From: an uncultured Lachnospiraceae bacterium
GTDB lineage: Bacteria; Bacillota; Clostridia; Lachnospirales; Lachnospiraceae
Direction of reading: 5' to 3'
DNA length: 64,000 nucleotides
Assembly: GCA_910584845.1 (NCBI GenBank)
Contig: CAJUDH010000017.1
Coordinates: 1 to 64,000 of the forward strand
Part shown: piece after piece, positions 15,223 to 24,254 of the stretch
Numbering within the stretch: the stretch's first letter is position 1
Layout: the number at the start of each line of letters is the position of its first letter
Notes under the pieces: generated by a model
Told to the model about the DNA's origin: nothing
The model's database searches: none
Seen by the model: only the letters and a program-made list of their open reading frames with translations
Made by a program: the position numbers and the translations under genes

Positions 15223-16896
15223 ATGTTAAATTTTAAGAGATATAAGCGTGTGCCTGTAGTAGATTATCCGGAAAGGGAATGGCCCAACAGGCAAATTGAA
15301 AAAGCGCCGTTATGGTGCAGCGTAGACTTGCGGGACGGCAACCAGGCGTTGATCGAACCCATGGTGGTAGAAGAGAAGATTGAGTTTTTCAACATGTTGG
15401 TCAAGCTTGGGTTTAAAGAAATTGAAATCGGCTTCCCGGCCGCTTCCCAAATCGAGTTTGATTTTTTGCGCCAATTGGTGGAACGCCGCCTGATCCCCGA
15501 CGACGTGCGGGTACAGGTGCTGGTACAGTGCCGGGAGCATTTAATCAAAAGGACTTTTGAAGCCATCCAAGGGATCAAAAAGGTCATTGTCCATATTTAC
15601 AATTCTACTTCGACTTTACAGCGGGACGTAGTGTTCCACAAAGATATGGAAGAAGTGAAGCAGATTGCCATTGAGGGCACCCGGCTGGTGAAAAAATATG
15701 CCGCAGGCTATGACGGAGACTTGCTGTTGGAATATTCCCCGGAAAGTTTCACCGGTACGGAATTGGATTACGCCTTGGAAGTCTGTACAGCTGTCCAAGA
15801 CACTTGGGGACAGGCTACGCCAGAGCGTCCTATCATCTTCAACCTTCCTTCTACCGTAGAAATGAACACTCCCAATGTCTATGCGGACCAGATCGAATGG
15901 ATGAACAAGCATTTTAAAGGCCGGGACAGCATTATCTTAAGCGTACATCCCCATAATGACCGGGGAAGCGGCGTAGCCGCTACGGAACTTGCTTTGTTGG
16001 CAGGTGCCGACCGGGTGGAAGGCACATTATTTGGCAACGGCGAACGTACCGGCAATGTGGATATCCTGACCTTAGCCTACAATATGTTTTCCCAAGGGGT
16101 TGACCCTGGTTTGGAAATCGACGATGTGCGCGCCATTAGCGAAGTATATGAACGTTGCACCAAAATGCAGATAGACCCCAGGCACCCCTATGCCGGGAAA
16201 CTGGTCTTTACCGCATTTTCCGGTTCCCACCAAGATGCCATTAACAAAGGGATACAGGCCTTGAGGGAACGGGACGGGCAATATTGGGAAGTTCCTTACC
16301 TGCCCATCGACCCTTCGGACATCGGCCGCGTGTATGAACCTATTGTCCGCATCAATAGCCAGTCCGGCAAAGGCGGCGTAGCTTTCGTCATGGATACGTT
16401 CTATGGCTTTAAACTGCCTAAGGGTATGCACAAAGAGTTTGCCGATGTGATTCAAAAGATTTCCGAGAAGCAAGGGGAAGTGGCGCCGGAACAGATTATG
16501 GATGAATTCCGCCGTTGCTATTTAAATAAAAAAGAGCCCATGCATTTCCGTAAGTGCCAGATTACCGACACGGAAGTGGAAAAAGACATTTTTGCTACGT
16601 TAGCTAAAGTAACTTATACCAATAACGGAATCGAGAAAGTCTTTGAAGGCGTGGGCAACGGCCCCATAGACGCCGTCCAGCGTGGCCTGGAAGAAGAACT
16701 TGGCATCCGGATTAAAGTGATGGATTATAATGAACACGCTTTGCAGATGGGTTCCAATGCCCAGGCTGCTTCCTATATCCATCTGATGGATCAGGAAAGC
16801 GGGCGGGTCACTTATGGCGTAGGGATCAGCTCTAACATCACCAGGGCTTCCATCCGCGGTATTTTTAGCGCAGTAAACCGTCTGTTTTATTCTTAA
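15223..16896 (+). CDS. leuA: 2-isopropylmalate synthase
   Basis: A 557-residue enzyme condensing acetyl-CoA with 2-oxoisovalerate, the first committed step of leucine synthesis. VDLRDGNQALIEP (metal/catalytic), HPHNDRGSG and GNGERTGNVDI are present, followed by the C-terminal LeuA regulatory domain (about 420-557) that normally binds leucine. An ATG 12 bases upstream is in frame, but it overlaps the ribosome site ATGGAGGAAATC, so 15223 is preferred. It stands alone, without leuB, leuC or leuD. Confidence 0.93.
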   Translation: MLNFKRYKRVPVVDYPEREWPNRQIEKAPLWCSVDLRDGNQALIEPMVVEEKIEFFNMLVKLGFKEIEIGFPAASQIEFDFLRQLVERRLIPDDVRVQVLVQCREHLIKRTFEAIQGIKKVIVHIYNSTSTLQRDVVFHKDMEEVKQIAIEGTRLVKKYAAGYDGDLLLEYSPESFTGTELDYALEVCTAVQDTWGQATPERPIIFNLPSTVEMNTPNVYADQIEWMNKHFKGRDSIILSVHPHNDRGSGVAATELALLAGADRVEGTLFGNGERTGNVDILTLAYNMFSQGVDPGLEIDDVRAISEVYERCTKMQIDPRHPYAGKLVFTAFSGSHQDAINKGIQALRERDGQYWEVPYLPIDPSDIGRVYEPIVRINSQSGKGGVAFVMDTFYGFKLPKGMHKEFADVIQKISEKQGEVAPEQIMDEFRRCYLNKKEPMHFRKCQITDTEVEKDIFATLAKVTYTNNGIEKVFEGVGNGPIDAVQRGLEEELGIRIKVMDYNEHALQMGSNAQAASYIHLMDQESGRVTYGVGISSNITRASIRGIFSAVNRLFYS

Positions 16897-16901
16897 CATT
16901 G

Positions 16902-16950
16902 AAACGTAAAGGCCTTGCATCCCTGAAAGAAATGCAGGGCCTTTACGTTT
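16902..16950. terminator. Strong bidirectional terminator between leuA and the recombinase gene
   Basis: AAACGTAAAGGCC-TTGCAT pairs with ATGCA-GGGCCTTTACGTTT in a stem of about 18 bp with an 11-base loop, followed by TTTCCCCTTTTT on the plus side. It separates convergent genes and probably serves both. Confidence 0.85.
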
Positions 16951-16958
16951 TCCCCTTT

Positions 16959-17762
16959 TTACCAGTCAACAATTTGATTTATTATGTTCTGCTGTTCCGT
17001 GCTGGTCTTCCTCAAGTAAATTCTTGTTGTTTCAATACTTTCATGCCCCATAAGGTCTGCCAACATGGCAATATCACTGTACCGCTCCAGAAAGCTTTTG
17101 GCAAAACGGTGGCGAAAGGAATGGGGGTAAATAACAGAAGGGTCCAGCCCATAACGGTTGGCCAGGGATTTCAACTGTCCGGCAATCCCCCGGGAGGTAA
17201 TCCTTTCTCCATATTTATTTAAAAAAATAAATCCACTTTGCATATTATTTTCTGCAAGCCATACAAGGGCTTCTTTTTTCAGCGCCGCCGGAATATAAAT
17301 CCTCCGTAATTTTCCTCCTTTGGAATATAAATCCAAATATCCGATTTTCACATGCTCGGTTTTTATTTGAACCAGCTCGCTGACCCGCGCGCCGGTAGCT
17401 GCCAAAAAACGGATAACAAAATACCAGTACATTTCCCCATCCTGTTTCAAGCGGTTTTTAAAATAGAGGTAATCAGCCTCACTAATGACATTCTCTAGAA
17501 ATGGCTTTTGCTGCACTTTCACAGAAGTCAGCTTCCACTTTTCCTTTTGTATACTCTCCAAATAACAATTGATAGCCCGCACCCTAAGGTTCACCGTCTG
17601 GGGTTTGTAATTCTCTATAAGGTACATTTTGTAATCCCGCAGATTTTTACGGGTGACGCTGTCATATCGCTTGTTATACTGCTTCATAGTATACAAATAA
17701 GATATGATGGTATTTTGTGACAAATTTTGGTTTTTTAAATACTCTTCAAAGCCTTCATTCAT
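16959..17762 (-). CDS. Orphan tyrosine recombinase
   Basis: A 267-residue XerC/D-like recombinase. The core-binding domain spans about 1-95. The catalytic domain has Arg in ATGARVSELV, Lys in SKGGKLRR, HSFRHRFAK, His in MGHESIE and Tyr in TTRIYLRK. The frame is open 44 codons further upstream, but AGAGGAGAAGAACT directly before the ATG at 17762 decides the start. No tRNA, direct repeats or cargo lie beside it, so it is not an obvious integrase of a local element. It may act on distant inverted repeats or be a relic. Its sequence is clearly different from the tRNA-Lys integrase. Confidence 0.85.
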   Translation of the reverse strand: MNEGFEEYLKNQNLSQNTIISYLYTMKQYNKRYDSVTRKNLRDYKMYLIENYKPQTVNLRVRAINCYLESIQKEKWKLTSVKVQQKPFLENVISEADYLYFKNRLKQDGEMYWYFVIRFLAATGARVSELVQIKTEHVKIGYLDLYSKGGKLRRIYIPAALKKEALVWLAENNMQSGFIFLNKYGERITSRGIAGQLKSLANRYGLDPSVIYPHSFRHRFAKSFLERYSDIAMLADLMGHESIETTRIYLRKTSTEQQNIINQIVDW

Positions 17763-18017
17763 AGTTCTTCTCCTCTGCATATAAATTTGGGGTTTCAACG
17801 AGATACCGCTTCCGTCCACGTAATATTCTCTGAACATAGACAATATATCGTCCTTTTTATTATACAATTTCTTGTTATAAAAAAGAGCTTCCAATAATGG
17901 ACAATATCCATTTTTTTCCAGTTTACATTTTCCCTGTTTTTACTCTCATTAGGACAATAACAATTTACCGAAATTATGTTAAAATTATCCTAAGATTAAG
18001 AGTAAAGGAGTCGGTTT

Positions 18018-20219
18018 ATGGGAATTATTTTTAATAAAAAAAATAAGACGCTTACCCTTCAAACAAAAAACACGTCTTATCAAATGAAAATTGGCAACCT
18101 TGACTATCTATTGCACCTTTATTATGGCCCGGCCATCCACGACGTTGACATGAGCTATCAAATCATGCAATACGACCGTGGCTTTTCAGGGAACCCTTAT
18201 GAATCCCGAGACGCCCGGACTTTTTCCCTGGACGCGCAGCCTCAGGAATTTTCTACCCAACAGCAAGGTGATTTCCGTACATCCAGTATTGAAATCGTCA
18301 ACGGGGACGGAAGCTACTCTTACAATGGAAAAACTGCCGCCTATCAAATCACCAAAGGAAAATACCAACTGGAAACTTTGCCTTGCGTTTTCGCCAATGA
18401 CAACGACACTGTGGATAGCCTGGAGATTACATTAAATGATGCCATCACCAATGTCCAGGTATCCCTCCTTTATGGGGTGTTTGAAGAAGCGGATATTATT
18501 ACCCGCGCGGTAAAGGTGACTAATCAAGGGGACAAGCCTATCCACTTGAAGAAAATCATGTCCGTATGCCTGGATTTCCTAAATGGTGCCAATTTTGACC
18601 TTCTTAGCCTTCCCGGACGTTATGGCCAGGAACGGCAAGTAGAGCGGCAGCACATGACACACCATATCCACACAATCGGAAGCGTGCGGGGTTCTTCCAG
18701 CCATCAGCAGAATCCTTTTGTGGTGCTCTGCGATCAAGAGGCCACTGAAGATTATGGCAAATGCTATGGATTCTCCCTGATGTACAGCGGCAATTTCCTT
18801 GCAGAAGCAGAGTTGGACCAATATGACCAGTTGCGTTTGGTCATGGGGATCAACCCCAAGCAATTCGTTTATGAAATAAAACCTGGTAAAACTTTTGAAG
18901 GCCCTGAAGTGGTAATGGCTTTCACAGAACATGGTTTTACCGGCTTAAGCCACCTGTACCATGACTTTTACCGCACAAACCTGTGCAAGAGCAAATTTGT
19001 GACCGAAGTGCAGCGGCCGGTGCTCATCAATAGCTGGGAAGCCGCTTTTATGGATTTTGACGACGTAAAGCTGGTGGAAATCGCCAAAGCTGCCAAAAAT
19101 ATGGGCGTGGACCTTCTGGTTATGGACGACGGCTGGTTTGGCAAACGGGATGACGACAACAGCGGATTAGGCGACTGGTTTGTAAATAAAGATAAAATCC
19201 GCTGCGGCCTTCATAAACTGGTAGAACAGATCAACGACCTTGGCATGAAATTTGGTATTTGGTTTGAACCGGAGATGGTTTCCGAAGACAGCGACTTATA
19301 CCGGGCACATCCTGATTGGGCTATGGAAATCCCTGGCCGCCATGGCGTGCGAAGCCGTAACCAGATCGCATTGGACATGAGCCGCAAAGAAGTGCAAGAT
19401 TATTTGATTAAGCAAATCAACTCTATCCTTGATGATGCCAATATTTATTATGTGAAATGGGATATTAACCGCTCTTTATCGGATATTTGGTCTAACACAC
19501 TGCCAAAGGCCAAGCAAGGCGAAGTATATCACCGTTATATCCTCGGCCTTTACCGGGTTATGGATGCGATTATTTTGTCCCATCCGGATATTCTATTTGA
19601 AGGCTGCAGCGGCGGCGGCGGACGCTATGACCCGGCTATGCTCCATTATTATCCCCAATATTGGGTCAGCGACAATAACAACCCCATTGACCGCTTAAAG
19701 CTTCACTATGGCACCTCCTTTGTGTACCCTACCTGCACTATGGGCGCCCATATTTCGGACAGCGGCAAATTTGTCCCGTTGGAAACGAAAGCTGTAGTGG
19801 CTATGTGCGGCACTTTCGGCTATGAATTGGATGCCACCCACCTTACCAAAGAAGAACAGGAGATATGCTGGGAACAAAGCCAACGGTTCCGCAAATATTA
19901 CCCGATCCTGTTTAAAGGTGACTATTATCGCCTGACCAACCCATTTAAAATGGGAAATATGACAGCCTGGCAACATGTAACCAAAGATAAGGGTGAGTCA
20001 TTGTTAAGCGTCGTTGTCACCAACCTTACCTGCAACGGACCTCAGGAATACATACGGGCCAAGGGTTTGGACCCCAACGCCATGTATACTGTCAATGGCG
20101 GCGAAACTGCTTACTCCGGATCGGCCTTAATGCATGCCGGCCTCCCGATCAACCGGGAAATACCGGAATATACATCTTTCCAATTTCATTTGGTAAAGCA
20201 ACAAAAGAAAAAAGCCTAA
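18018..20219 (+). CDS. Alpha-galactosidase, glycoside hydrolase family 36
   Basis: A 733-residue cytoplasmic enzyme (no signal peptide) releasing terminal alpha-1,6-galactose from melibiose, raffinose and related sugars. The GH36 barrel shows VMDDGWFGKRDDDNSGLGDW, the nucleophile region YVKWDINR (Asp about residue 479) and the acid/base segment QYWVSDNN. It has its own AAAGGAGTCGGTTT site. No sugar transporter or regulator lies next to it, so uptake must be encoded elsewhere. Confidence 0.93.
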   Translation: MGIIFNKKNKTLTLQTKNTSYQMKIGNLDYLLHLYYGPAIHDVDMSYQIMQYDRGFSGNPYESRDARTFSLDAQPQEFSTQQQGDFRTSSIEIVNGDGSYSYNGKTAAYQITKGKYQLETLPCVFANDNDTVDSLEITLNDAITNVQVSLLYGVFEEADIITRAVKVTNQGDKPIHLKKIMSVCLDFLNGANFDLLSLPGRYGQERQVERQHMTHHIHTIGSVRGSSSHQQNPFVVLCDQEATEDYGKCYGFSLMYSGNFLAEAELDQYDQLRLVMGINPKQFVYEIKPGKTFEGPEVVMAFTEHGFTGLSHLYHDFYRTNLCKSKFVTEVQRPVLINSWEAAFMDFDDVKLVEIAKAAKNMGVDLLVMDDGWFGKRDDDNSGLGDWFVNKDKIRCGLHKLVEQINDLGMKFGIWFEPEMVSEDSDLYRAHPDWAMEIPGRHGVRSRNQIALDMSRKEVQDYLIKQINSILDDANIYYVKWDINRSLSDIWSNTLPKAKQGEVYHRYILGLYRVMDAIILSHPDILFEGCSGGGGRYDPAMLHYYPQYWVSDNNNPIDRLKLHYGTSFVYPTCTMGAHISDSGKFVPLETKAVVAMCGTFGYELDATHLTKEEQEICWEQSQRFRKYYPILFKGDYYRLTNPFKMGNMTAWQHVTKDKGESLLSVVVTNLTCNGPQEYIRAKGLDPNAMYTVNGGETAYSGSALMHAGLPINREIPEYTSFQFHLVKQQKKKA

Positions 20220-20233
20220 GCAAACGCCAAAAA

Positions 20234-20285
20234 GGCCCCGGAAAATCTGCTGTCGGCGGATTTTCCGGGGCCCTTCCCTTTTTAT
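20234..20285. terminator. Strong terminator between alpha-galactosidase and gdhA
   Basis: A perfect 14-bp stem, GGCCCCGGAAAATC (20234-20247) with GATTTTCCGGGGCC (20259-20272), is followed by CTTCCCTTTTTATTTT. It lies between convergent genes and is probably used from both sides. Confidence 0.88.
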
Positions 20286-20291
20286 TTTATC

Positions 20292-21626
20292 TTATACAAT
20301 CCCTTGTGCCATCATGGCGTCTACAACTTTTTCAAACCCGGCAATATTGGCGCCCGCTACATAATTTCCGGCTACGCCGTACCTCTTAGCCGCATCATCA
20401 GCTTTGGCAAAAATATTTACCATAATGCCTTTCAGTTTTTCGTCTACCTCTTCAAACGTCCAGGACAGCCTCTGGCTGTTCTGGCTCATCTCCAGGGCAG
20501 AAGTAGCTACGCCGCCTGCGTTAGCCGCCTTACCTGGCATAAACAGCATACCGTTGGCCAAAAAGAAATCCGTAGCTTCCCTGGTAGAAGGCATGTTGGC
20601 ACCTTCTGCCACGGCAAAGCACCCGTTTGCCTTCAAAGCTTTGGCATCTTCCAAATTTAATTCATTTTGGGTTGCGCAAGGAAGGGCAATATCACAGGCA
20701 ATTGTCCAGATCCCTTTTCCTTCCGTATAAACTGCCGTAGGCACAGAATCTACATACTCTTTAATCCTACCACGGCGTACTTCCTTAATCTCTTTAACTA
20801 CATCCAGCTTAATGCCGTCTTTATCGTATATATACCCATTAGAATCACTAAGGGCCACTACTTTGGCGCCCAGCTGCTGCGCCTTCTCTGTGGCATAAAT
20901 AGCCACATTTCCGGAACCGGATACTACTATGGCCTTGCCAGACAGCCCTTTCCCATTATGCTTTAACATTTCATCCAGAATATAAACCAAACCATACCCG
21001 GTTGCCTGGGTCCTTACCAGGGATCCTCCATAATTCAGCCCTTTTCCGGTCAACACACCCTCATACAGCCCAGTGAGCCTTTTATACTGGCCATACATGT
21101 AGCCAATTTCCCTTCCGCCCACGCCAATATCGCCGGCCGGTACATCCTGATCTGCGCCGATATATTTGCTAAGTTCTGTCATAAAGCTCTGGCAGAAGGC
21201 CATCACCTCACGTTCCGACTTGCCTTTAGGGTCAAAGTTCGAGCCGCCTTTTCCGCCGCCAATAGGGAGGCCGGTCAATGAGTTCTTAAAAATCTGCTCA
21301 AATCCTAAAAATTTCAAAATCCCCTGGTTTACAGAAGGGTGGAAACGCAACCCGCCTTTATAGGGGCCGATGGCGCTGTTAAATTGTACCCGGAAGCCTT
21401 TGTTTACTTGTACCTGTCCCTTGTCATCCACCCACGGCACCCGGAAGGAGATAATACGCTCCGGTTCTACCAGACGCTCCAAAAGCGCCATTTTACGGTA
21501 TTTCCCCTCATTGGCGTCAATCACCAATTTTAAGGAATCCAACACTTCCTTCACTGCCTGGTGGAACTCGGCTTCCCCTGGATTCTGCTCTACTACTTTT
21601 TCATAAATCTCCTCTACATAAGACAT
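20292..21626 (-). CDS. gdhA: Glutamate dehydrogenase (NADP type)
   Basis: A 444-residue hexameric-type GDH interconverting 2-oxoglutarate plus ammonium and glutamate. PIGGGKGGSNFDPKG (substrate lysine), DVPAGDIGVGGREIGYM and the Rossmann loop VSGSGNVAIYA are all present. Length and motifs match the biosynthetic NADP-dependent enzymes of anaerobes; cofactor choice is inferred. AGGAGGACAGGAGAA precedes the ATG. Convergent with the alpha-galactosidase gene. Confidence 0.93.
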   Translation of the reverse strand: MSYVEEIYEKVVEQNPGEAEFHQAVKEVLDSLKLVIDANEGKYRKMALLERLVEPERIISFRVPWVDDKGQVQVNKGFRVQFNSAIGPYKGGLRFHPSVNQGILKFLGFEQIFKNSLTGLPIGGGKGGSNFDPKGKSEREVMAFCQSFMTELSKYIGADQDVPAGDIGVGGREIGYMYGQYKRLTGLYEGVLTGKGLNYGGSLVRTQATGYGLVYILDEMLKHNGKGLSGKAIVVSGSGNVAIYATEKAQQLGAKVVALSDSNGYIYDKDGIKLDVVKEIKEVRRGRIKEYVDSVPTAVYTEGKGIWTIACDIALPCATQNELNLEDAKALKANGCFAVAEGANMPSTREATDFFLANGMLFMPGKAANAGGVATSALEMSQNSQRLSWTFEEVDEKLKGIMVNIFAKADDAAKRYGVAGNYVAGANIAGFEKVVDAMMAQGIV

Positions 21627-21725
21627 TTCTCCTGTCCTCCTTTATTCTGTAGATTTTCTATTTCTTCAATCACATATCCTAAGAATTATAGCAATTTAAC
21701 GAATTAAAGTCAAGAAGTATTTATG

Positions 21726-23363
21726 TTAATTATCTTCGGCCTGTTTCTCGGAAACCGAAAATACAAACCGCTTCCTTGCCATCTCGTCATTCTCTAAATA
21801 TTCGTCATAAGATGTAATCTTATCAATTAACTGCCCATTGACAATTTCCATAATCCGGTTAGCGGTAGTCTGCACAATCTGGTGGTCACGGGAACTAAAA
21901 ATCAAGACCCCAGGGAATTTTACCAGGCCTGTGTTCAGCGCGGTAATCGCCTCCATATCCAAATGGTCCGTAGGCTCGTCCAGCATCAGTACATTGGCGC
22001 CGGAAATCATTAGTTTGGAAAGCATGCAACGGACTTTCTCGCCGCCGGACAGCACTTTGACTTTTTTCACCCCGTCCTCGCCGGCAAACAGCATCCTTCC
22101 CAAAAACCCCCGTACATACGTTACGTCTTTTTCCACAGAATACTGGGTCAGCCATTCCACAATGGTGTCGTCATTATTAAACTCTAAGCTGTTGTCTTTC
22201 GGAAAATAAGACTGGGTAGTAGTAAGCCCCCATTTATAGCTCCCTTCGTCCGGTTCCATCTCCCCGGACAAAATTTTAAACAATATGGTCTTGGCCTGCT
22301 CGTTAGGCCCTACCAATGCCACCTTATCCTCCCGGCCCAAAGTAAATGTCAGATTATCCAAAACCTTTACGCCGTCAATGGTTTTGGACATATTTTTAAC
22401 AGTCAGCACCTCATTGCCGATTTCCCGGAAAGGCCGAAAATCAATATAGGGATACTTCCGGCTGGACGGTTTAATATCATCCAGCTCAATTTTTTCCAAA
22501 GCCCTTTTTCTTGACGTAGCCTGTTTGGATTTGGAGGCATTGGCAGAGAACCTTTGGATAAATTCCTGCAGCTCCTTGATTTTTTCCTCTTTCTTCCGGT
22601 TGGCTTCCTTCATCTGCTTAACCATCAACTGGCTGGATTCATACCAGAAATCATAGTTGCCTGCATAAAGCTGGATCTTTCCATAATCAATATCCGCAAT
22701 ATTGGTGCATACCTTATTTAAAAAATACCGGTCATGGGAGACTACGATAACCGTATTCTGGAAATTAATCAAAAACTCTTCCAGCCATGCAATGGCATCC
22801 AGATCCAAATGGTTGGTAGGCTCGTCCAAAAGCAAAATATCCGGGTTGCCAAACAAGGCCTGGGCAAGCAATACCTTTACCTTCAAAGCCCCTGTTAAAT
22901 CTTTCATCAAAATGCCATGGTATTCCGTATCCACGCCCAAACCGTTAAGCAGGTTTGCAGCATCCGATTCCGCCTCCCAGCCATTCATTTCAGCAAATTC
23001 CGCTTCCAATTCCGCTGCTTTTATCCCGTCTTCATCCGAAAAATTTTCCTTCATGTAAATGGCGTCTTTTTCCTTCATCACCTCATACAGGCGGGCATTT
23101 CCCATAATAACTGCATCCAGCACCTGATACTCGTCATATTTATAATGGTCCTGCTGCAAAAAGGACAAACGTTGCCCCGGGGTAATGGCTACATCCCCGT
23201 TGGTCGGTTCCAACTGCCCTGACAAAATACGCAAAAAAGTAGATTTCCCTGCGCCGTTGGCGCCAATCAAGCCATAACAGTTCCCCTCAGTAAATTTAAT
23301 ATTGACATCTTCAAATAAGGCCTTTTTGCCCACCCTCAATGTGACGTTATTCGCACTAATCAT
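21726..23363 (-). CDS. ABC-F family ATPase (duplicated ATP-binding cassette)
   Basis: A 545-residue soluble protein with two cassettes and an inter-domain arm near 245-300 rich in Lys/Glu, as in ribosome-associated ABC-F factors (YbiT/YkpA subgroup). Cassette 1 has an intact Walker A GANGAGKST and LLLDEPTNHLD, but its signature reads DLTGALKVKVLLAQ instead of LSGGQ. Cassette 2 has VLSGGEKVR and MLDEPTDHLD, but a weak Walker A (GPNEQAKTILF) and SSRDHQ where SHDHQ is usual. Some of these changes may be normal for the subgroup. A role in translation rather than transport is inferred. Confidence 0.88.
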   Translation of the reverse strand: MISANNVTLRVGKKALFEDVNIKFTEGNCYGLIGANGAGKSTFLRILSGQLEPTNGDVAITPGQRLSFLQQDHYKYDEYQVLDAVIMGNARLYEVMKEKDAIYMKENFSDEDGIKAAELEAEFAEMNGWEAESDAANLLNGLGVDTEYHGILMKDLTGALKVKVLLAQALFGNPDILLLDEPTNHLDLDAIAWLEEFLINFQNTVIVVSHDRYFLNKVCTNIADIDYGKIQLYAGNYDFWYESSQLMVKQMKEANRKKEEKIKELQEFIQRFSANASKSKQATSRKRALEKIELDDIKPSSRKYPYIDFRPFREIGNEVLTVKNMSKTIDGVKVLDNLTFTLGREDKVALVGPNEQAKTILFKILSGEMEPDEGSYKWGLTTTQSYFPKDNSLEFNNDDTIVEWLTQYSVEKDVTYVRGFLGRMLFAGEDGVKKVKVLSGGEKVRCMLSKLMISGANVLMLDEPTDHLDMEAITALNTGLVKFPGVLIFSSRDHQIVQTTANRIMEIVNGQLIDKITSYDEYLENDEMARKRFVFSVSEKQAEDN

Positions 23364-23899
23364 ACTTTAGCCCTCTATTTCCTTATATTTTCACCTCTTA
23401 AAGCCACTCATTTTATTATACATAAAACCTTCGATTTTTCAAGGAAAATAAAGGTGTCCCTCACAAAATGGCCCCTATCCGCATCCGTATGCCCTTTTGT
23501 ATAGTAACCAATCCCTATTTTTGTCCATATTATATTATTGCAGCGCATCGCTCATTCCTCTAAAACATGTGCGTGTAAGGCCGGATCCATTAAAACCGGC
23601 GCCTTTGTTTTGTGGATAACGCCAAAGGCAAAACGATATGATGTCCTTTGCCACGGCCCTTTTCCGGGCCGTGGTATTTTATAGGGAACGTGCCGCAACC
23701 CGGCCATAACGTAATTTATCGGATAATTTGAAAACAACTATATTTTGTACCTACTGATTGTATGAGTTTTACACATATACTCCAGTTATATGCTTTATGA
23801 ATGACTGGGAAATTTTGGTAATGTAGTATATGCAGGATATTATTTCGTCCTATTGCCTATAGAAATTCGACTACACTTATGGAAAAGGAGAGGATAGAT
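23364..23899. other. Intergenic region with several hairpins
   Basis: A 536-base stretch without a convincing gene. It holds GCCTTTG/CAAAGGC (23601-23629) and a strong 9-bp hairpin CCACGGCCC-TTTTCC-GGGCCGTGG followed by TATTTTA (23651-23680), which looks like a plus-direction terminator without an obvious gene before it. That could mean a small RNA or the remains of a lost gene. The promoter of the minus-strand ABC-F gene should be at its left end. Confidence 0.45.
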
Positions 23900-24139
23900 A
23901 TGACGATACGTGAGGCAACCAGCTTTCGGATTGCTGAATTATGCCAGCAAAAAAATTTAAGTGGTTATTCCGTAAGCTATCGAGCAGGTATGCCATCATC
24001 CACATATAAAAGTATCATCAATGGAAAAAGTAAAAATCCAGGAATCGTGAATATCAATAAAATAGCGGATGGATTAGGGGTTTCCATCCGGGAATTTTAT
24101 AATTCGGCATTGTTCGATGAATTAGATCCAGACGAGTAA
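23900..24139 (+). CDS. Small XRE-family helix-turn-helix regulator
   Basis: A 79-residue single-domain protein. SFRIAELCQQKNLSGYSVSYRAGMP and STYKSIINGKSKNPGIVNINKIADGLG form the five-helix Cro/CI-type DNA-binding domain, ending in VSIREFYNSALF. AAGGAGAGGATAGAT fixes the start at 23900 rather than the ATG 21 bases upstream. No partner toxin, prophage or obvious target operon is adjacent; the function is unknown. Confidence 0.75.
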   Translation: MTIREATSFRIAELCQQKNLSGYSVSYRAGMPSSTYKSIINGKSKNPGIVNINKIADGLGVSIREFYNSALFDELDPDE

Positions 24140-24163
24140 ATTTTAAATCATTTTACCACATTT

Positions 24164-24199
24164 AAAAAGGCCAAACCGAAAAATTGATTTGGCCTTTTT
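24164..24199. terminator. Terminator after the XRE gene
   Basis: AAAAAGGCCAAA (24164-24175) pairs with TTTGGCCTTTTT (24188-24199) in a 12-bp stem with U- and A-runs on both sides, between convergent genes. It is suitable for both directions. Confidence 0.85.
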
Positions 24200-24254
24200 G
24201 ACGTTTCGTTTTATATGGGTAAGCACGGGATTCCTATATACCGGGTGTGAACAT

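Noticed and set aside
17763..18017. Invertible promoter next to the orphan recombinase
   Set aside because: Only short weak repeats (for example AATGGA/TCCATT and scattered GGACAATA) are present, with no convincing long inverted repeat pair.
23552..23737. 61-codon minus-strand open frame
   Set aside because: Overlaps the hairpin/terminator-like sequence, has no ribosome site and no family resemblance.
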